Assembly (NCBI GenBank): GCA_036381435.1
Contig: DASVCW010000013.1
Span: forward strand, 1-64,000
Source: Fodinibius sp036381435
GTDB lineage: Bacteria; Bacteroidota; Rhodothermia; Balneolales; Balneolaceae
DNA: 64,000 nucleotides
Direction: 5' to 3'
Positions 60,317-64,000 of the stretch are shown here, piece after piece. A model generated the notes under the pieces. That model was not told the DNA's origin, searched no databases, and saw nothing but the letters and a program-made list of their open reading frames with translations. The position numbers and the translations under genes are program-made. Each line of letters starts with the position of its first letter. Position 1 is the stretch's first letter.

Positions 60317-60329
60317 AGCTGTTTCTAAT

Positions 60330-60932
60330 TTACTCTGCAAAAGAGCCGGTTTTAACCTCACCATTCCTTGTGTAAGAGGCGACAATCACTCCTGACGGCG
60401 ATATTCTCGATTCCGTAAGTTTGAAGGCGGCCGGTATGGTCCCTTCAGCAAACAGCCGTTTGCCTTTGCCCAACGTTACCGGAAAGATTTTCAACCACAG
60501 CTCATCAGCCAGATCGTTCATGAGCAACGTTTGAATGAGGTTACCACTGCCGTAGACTTGCAAATCAGGGCCATCCTGTTTTTTCAGTTTTCTTACTTCT
60601 TCCGCGATATCGCCTTCCAATTGAATTGAGTTCTCCCAGGTGAATTCTATGGGTTTGTGTGAGGCTACATATTTTGTTGCTTCGTTGATACCCGGCCATT
60701 CGTCCGCATGCTCTGGCCAGTAAAAGGCAAATATCTCATAGGTAATTCTGCCAAGCAGCAGATCGAATGGGGGTGTCATCTGTTTATCCATTTCCTCGCC
60801 CATAACCTCGTCAAAATAAGGAAACACCCACCCGCCGTATTTGAAACCGCCGGACGTATCTTCTTCCGGCCCACCCGGCGCCTGCATCACGCTATCAAGT
60901 GATATAAATGTTAAAATTGCTAATTTTCTCAT
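60330..60932 (-). CDS. Dihydrofolate reductase-like (RibD C-terminal) family protein
   Basis: A 200-residue protein in the same fold as its neighbour: MRKLAILTFISLDSVMQAPGGPEEDTSGG, LLLGRITYEIFAFYWPEH, VASHKPIEFTWENSIQLEGD and QVYGSGNLIQTLLMNDLADELWLKIFPVTLGKGKRLF. The typical bacterial YyaP/YwjB-type proteins share this pattern. An added Pro/Gly-rich loop is seen after residue 17. Function unknown; the pair looks like an old duplication. Confidence 0.83.
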   Translation of the reverse strand: MRKLAILTFISLDSVMQAPGGPEEDTSGGFKYGGWVFPYFDEVMGEEMDKQMTPPFDLLLGRITYEIFAFYWPEHADEWPGINEATKYVASHKPIEFTWENSIQLEGDIAEEVRKLKKQDGPDLQVYGSGNLIQTLLMNDLADELWLKIFPVTLGKGKRLFAEGTIPAAFKLTESRISPSGVIVASYTRNGEVKTGSFAE

Positions 60933-61077
60933 GGTTGTTGCTTTTTTGGGTTATTAAGAATTTTAACAAGCTATTTCACTAAACACCACGAAGAAGTAAC
61001 GAAGTTGCACTAAGCTTTTCTTTGTGGTTCTTAGTGTCTCCTTTGCGAAACTTTGTGTTATCGCCTTTATAAGATTT

Positions 61078-61485
61078 CTAAGCTTCCGGTACCTGTTCCA
61101 TATCCATCCATAATACTTCCCAGATGTGTCCGTCAGGATCATTAAAGCTTCTACTGTACATAAAGCCAAGATCTTGGGTATCTGCGGCTTCGGTACCGCC
61201 ATTTTTCAAAGCCTTATCCAACAGATCGCTCACTTCTTCTTTACTACCGGTACTGAGGGCGTTAAGTACCTGGACAGTTTTATGAGTATCAGCAATCTCT
61301 TTATCCGTGAACTGACTGAATTTTTCATGCGTCAGCAGCATCACATAAATGGTATCGGAGATCACCACGCAGGCGGCTGTTTCGTCAGTCCATTGCGGGT
61401 TGATGGTAAAGCCCAGCTGTTCGTAGAATGCCTTGGATTTATCAAGGTCTTTAACCGGCAGATTTACAAAAATTTGAGTTTCCAT
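61078..61485 (-). CDS. VOC-superfamily (glyoxalase-like) protein
   Basis: A 135-residue protein of the same subtype as 58745-59155: FVNLPVKDLDKSKAFYEQLGF, DETAACVVISDTIYVMLLTHEKF, and MYSRSFNDPDGHIWEVLWMDMEQVP. DPDGHIWEV holds a likely His metal ligand. It is one of the paralogues in this cluster; a CACGAAG-type repeat follows its stop. Confidence 0.8.
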   Translation of the reverse strand: METQIFVNLPVKDLDKSKAFYEQLGFTINPQWTDETAACVVISDTIYVMLLTHEKFSQFTDKEIADTHKTVQVLNALSTGSKEEVSDLLDKALKNGGTEAADTQDLGFMYSRSFNDPDGHIWEVLWMDMEQVPEA

Positions 61486-61621
61486 GGTTGTTTGGTTATT
61501 GGTTAATAGTTATTGGGTAATTCGTTAAGCCCTTTTTTCAAAGTTAGAGTATGAACTAATTTCACTCCGAGAAGTCACTGAGTTACACAAAGTCTCAGGA
61601 TTCTTTGTGCTTCTGTGAAAA

Positions 61622-62494
61622 TCAACTTTCCGCAAGTTCCTTCAGTTTCGCCAATGCTTTTGGCCACATGCCTTCAAACATCTCTTTATATTCTTCGCTG
61701 GTGTCCATTTCTACCGATACTTCCGTTTTTCCATCGGTTTCACTGAGCATGTAGTTTTCGTGAGCTCCGGCAAATGCTTTGGCCCCTTCGCTCTCCGTGT
61801 CTTCAACCCCGCCAGCTATAAAACCAATATGCTCGATAGAAATAAATTCATGGGGTTTGTTTTCGGCAATTTTTGCGACCATCCCGTTTTTATCCGGATC
61901 CAGGAAAAGTATTTTGCTTCCCCGGTCCCAGCTTCCTTCAAAGTAGGAGCCTTCCGTAAAGGCACTCGTCCACTTCCGGTAGGTTTCGTCATTGAGCATG
62001 GTATCCCATACTTTTTCTTTGGGCGCGTTGATTTCAACAGAAAAATGGATCTTTTGCAGGCCTGTGCCAGACTTCGTTTCGGTATATTTTTTAAAGTTGT
62101 CCAGAATGGCTTGCCAGCCGCTCTGCTGCACTTCCCATGAGTTGGTATCTTCGGGGTCGAAAATTTCGGTCACACGGGTGGTATTTCCATCTTCGGAAAA
62201 ACGAATTTCTACTTTTCTTCCGTCTTCCATGGTATAGGCAATGAATTTATGCTTTTTGACGTCATCGTAGATTCCACTAAAATCAAAACCTACACTCCCG
62301 TCCCTGGCTTCCATTCGTGAAACAAACTTTCCGCCTGTTCGCAAGTCGTTTTCTGCCCAGGGCGAGTGCCAATCATCGGAGGCATTGTTCCATTTTGTGA
62401 TGTGTTCGGGCATGCTCCAAAGATTCCAAACTTTTTCAATAGGCGCGTCAATAGTGGTTTCTACCGTTATCTTTGATGTGTTTTGTGTTTCCAT
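61622..62494 (-). CDS. Tandem AHSA1/SRPBCC-domain protein
   Basis: A 290-residue protein with two Activator-of-Hsp90-like START-fold domains. The first is about 8-142 (ITVETTIDAPIEKVWNLWSMPEHITKWNNA ... GWQAILDNFKKYTE). The second is about 148-288 (HFSVEINAPKEKVWDTMLNDETYRKWTSAF ... MWPKALAKLKELAES). These bind hydrophobic small ligands; in the AHSA1 context they are also called polyketide cyclase-like. Two fused domains are less common than single ones. Ligand unknown. Confidence 0.85.
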   Translation of the reverse strand: METQNTSKITVETTIDAPIEKVWNLWSMPEHITKWNNASDDWHSPWAENDLRTGGKFVSRMEARDGSVGFDFSGIYDDVKKHKFIAYTMEDGRKVEIRFSEDGNTTRVTEIFDPEDTNSWEVQQSGWQAILDNFKKYTETKSGTGLQKIHFSVEINAPKEKVWDTMLNDETYRKWTSAFTEGSYFEGSWDRGSKILFLDPDKNGMVAKIAENKPHEFISIEHIGFIAGGVEDTESEGAKAFAGAHENYMLSETDGKTEVSVEMDTSEEYKEMFEGMWPKALAKLKELAES

Positions 62495-62566
62495 AATGCT
62501 TTTCCATTTTGCTTGTAAGTGAATTTTTAATTTAGAACTTTTATGAATTTTTACCTTTAATCTTTT

Positions 62567-63055
62567 CTAATTATATCTCATCGGCTCTTTTCCAAATCCT
62601 CTTCTCAAAATTCCAATCTGTCCGATGTGGTATGCCTGATGATGATTAATAAATGCCCACAATTCGCCAATAGAATCCGCAACGCGGTCAAAAGGTGACG
62701 GAGGTTTGGTACATAGCACTTCGGGAGTCAACTTTTCTAAACCTTTTCTGATCTCTTCATGCATCTCGTTCCATTCAGTCTTTATTTCTTCTATATCAGG
62801 GTATTCAATCTCGTCTTTAGCTTCTGACAGGCCCATCACGGAAAACAGATCGTTCCACTTTACTTCGGGATTAATGCCGGTCATAACCCCCAAACCATAT
62901 TGCGAATTCAGTAAATGTCCTGCGATATACTTTACATGATTCATCTTTTTATCACCATTCAGCCTTTGGTTGGTTTCTTCATCGGTAAAACCTTCTAATA
63001 CGTTATTATATAACCTATGATGCAGATCAAATTGGTTTAACAGGAGCTTTTCCAT
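62567..63055 (-). CDS. DinB-family protein (DUF664/YfiT-like four-helix bundle)
   Basis: About 163 residues from ATG 63055 (MEKLLLNQFDLHHRLYNNVLEGF). The four-helix DinB fold binds a metal through three His: KYIAGHLLNSQYG, a middle helix and the terminal INHHQAYHIGQIGILRRGFG. A longer frame starting at 63133 adds 26 residues of no family character, so I take the inner ATG. DinB/BST (bacillithiol transferase) relatives conjugate thiols to electrophiles, which could connect it to the YtxJ protein 27 kb away; this is inference. Confidence 0.82.
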   Translation of the reverse strand: MEKLLLNQFDLHHRLYNNVLEGFTDEETNQRLNGDKKMNHVKYIAGHLLNSQYGLGVMTGINPEVKWNDLFSVMGLSEAKDEIEYPDIEEIKTEWNEMHEEIRKGLEKLTPEVLCTKPPSPFDRVADSIGELWAFINHHQAYHIGQIGILRRGFGKEPMRYN

Positions 63056-63298
63056 AAAACAAATTTTGATTTCTTTTCCGTTTGAATTGAAAATTAATAG
63101 CTGACATCTCACTGCTTCTACAACCAATTTCATAAAACAAAGTCACCCCTGCACAGTGCATAAACGCCATACTTCAGGGGTATATATGACAGAATAAATA
63201 CCTATATTGAGAAAAATAGTTCACAAAAAGCTATGAATTGAAAATAGCCTCCCTCTAAGGGGAGAAGCCCAAAACCAATTATTCAAAACAATTGAGCC

Positions 63299-64000
63299 AT
63301 GAAAAAAGTATCACTGCTTGTCTATGAGGATGCTGTTTTATCCGCTGTTTCAGGTCCATTGGATATTCTGATAACTACCAATCAGTTTCTGAAGGAGACG
63401 GGTCAACCGGCTGCCTTTCAATTAGAATTGGTCAGCGAAAAGCTGAAAAATATTCAACTACATCAGCCCGCCCAGTTTATTTGTCACAAAACGCTGCCGG
63501 AGGTTACGGAAACGGATCTGGTCATTGCGCCGGCCTTTAACGGGGAACCGCATGTAGTTTTGGATAAAAACCGGGCGTTGGTTAATTGGATAAAGAAGAT
63601 GAGACAGAAAGGAGCCGAAGTAGCCAGTCTTTGTTACGGCAGCTATTTTCTGGGTGAAGCGGGACTACTATCGGGAAAATCATGTACTTCTCACTGGATG
63701 ACAGTCGATAATATGCAGCAGAAGTACCCCGAGGCAAAAGTACTGCCCGATGTGGTAATCACGGACCAGGAAGGAATTTACACCAGCGGAGGGGCTTTTT
63801 CATCACTAAATCTGGTTTTATATCTGATTGAAAAGTTTTGCGGCAGGGAAGTGGGTATCCAGGTCAGCAAAATGTTTTCTATTGATATGGACAGAGTGAG
63901 TCAGGCCCATTTCGCTGTTTTTCAAGGGCAACGTGAGCACGAGGATGAGGATATTCTTAAAGCACAAAGTTTTATCGAACAGAATTACGATGCCGAAATT
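63299..64000 (+). CDS. GlxA-type AraC-family transcriptional regulator (3' end beyond window)
   Basis: ATG 63299 opens a frame of 234 codons that is still open at the window end. The N-terminal DJ-1/PfpI-like domain has VSLLVYEDAVLSAVSGPLDIL, the nucleophile-elbow-like SLCYGSYFLGEAGLLSGK, SCTSHW, and GIYTSGGAFSSLNLVLYLIEKFCGREV. GlxA-like regulators carry an AraC HTH at the C terminus, which would follow beyond residue 234: the last visible residues DILKAQSFIEQNYD match the first helix of that domain. It is divergent from the DinB gene and might regulate the cluster; that is inference. Confidence 0.86.
   Translation, partial: MKKVSLLVYEDAVLSAVSGPLDILITTNQFLKETGQPAAFQLELVSEKLKNIQLHQPAQFICHKTLPEVTETDLVIAPAFNGEPHVVLDKNRALVNWIKKMRQKGAEVASLCYGSYFLGEAGLLSGKSCTSHWMTVDNMQQKYPEAKVLPDVVITDQEGIYTSGGAFSSLNLVLYLIEKFCGREVGIQVSKMFSIDMDRVSQAHFAVFQGQREHEDEDILKAQSFIEQNYDAEI

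Noticed and set aside
60182..60385. A 67-codon minus-strand frame between the DHFR-like genes
   Set aside because: It lies across a dispersed repeat and the end of the neighbouring gene, with no family features.

Overview
This window looks like a chromosomal segment from a Bacteroidota-related (FCB group) bacterium. My best guess is Balneolales/Balneolaceae, such as Gracilimonas, Balneola or Rhodohalobacter. That guess rests on the mix of genes (BamA followed by several OmpH/Skp chaperones, a long LysM lytic transglycosylase, a 7TM-HD phosphodiesterase, a signal peptidase I with a large insertion, a YtxJ-like protein), scarce Shine-Dalgarno sequences, frequent TTG/GTG starts and moderate GC. 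No rRNA or marker gene fixes the genus, so this is inference.

Layout. 1-9.7 kb: tail of an unknown gene, then mostly single-gene units: a DUF255 thioredoxin-fold protein, mgsA, ndk, a NamZ-type muramidase lipoprotein, an AbrB/Doc toxin-antitoxin pair, rlmB, two small membrane proteins, a GDPD and an unknown lipoprotein. 9.7-25.7 kb: a co-directional housekeeping block with pyrG, an amidohydrolase, nadE, a lytic transglycosylase, a PHP phosphoesterase, ribH, uppS, bamA and three tandem ompH/skp genes; then a VWA protein and rnhB, which are divergent. 25.9-33.9 kb, minus strand: purN-purH, then the cell-shape genes mreB-mreC-mreD-mrdA-rodA. 34-42.8 kb: an MBL hydrolase, a YrdC/YciO protein, a YtxJ protein, mtnA, ggt, xerD and a PgpH-like HD phosphodiesterase. 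42.8-47.8 kb: an AT-rich accessory segment ending at a tRNA-Leu(TAA). It carries a 1096-residue protein with an HSP90/sacsin-type ATPase domain at the N terminus and a DUF3883-like PD-(D/E)xK nuclease domain at the C terminus, plus two small unknown genes. This is the best candidate for a new or poorly described (probably defence) system. 47.9-56.9 kb: a ClC channel, an FNT channel, an OsmC protein, a thiamine-binding-like protein, lepA, a secreted protein, lepB, bioY and an ion channel with an unusual selectivity filter. 57.1-64 kb: nine minus-strand genes of small stress or detoxification families (VOC, PhnB-like, DUF1801, DHFR-like, AHSA1/SRPBCC, DinB), with a GlxA-like AraC-family regulator starting divergently and running off the window.

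The envelope genes fit together: NDK and CTP synthase supply nucleotides, UppS makes the lipid carrier, Mre/RodA/PBP2 build the wall, lytic enzymes remodel it, BamA and the Skp proteins assemble the outer membrane, and LepB processes exported proteins. Many intergenic gaps hold dispersed inverted repeats of several families (for example the CCCCCTGCGCCCCC family), which accounts for much of the non-coding DNA.
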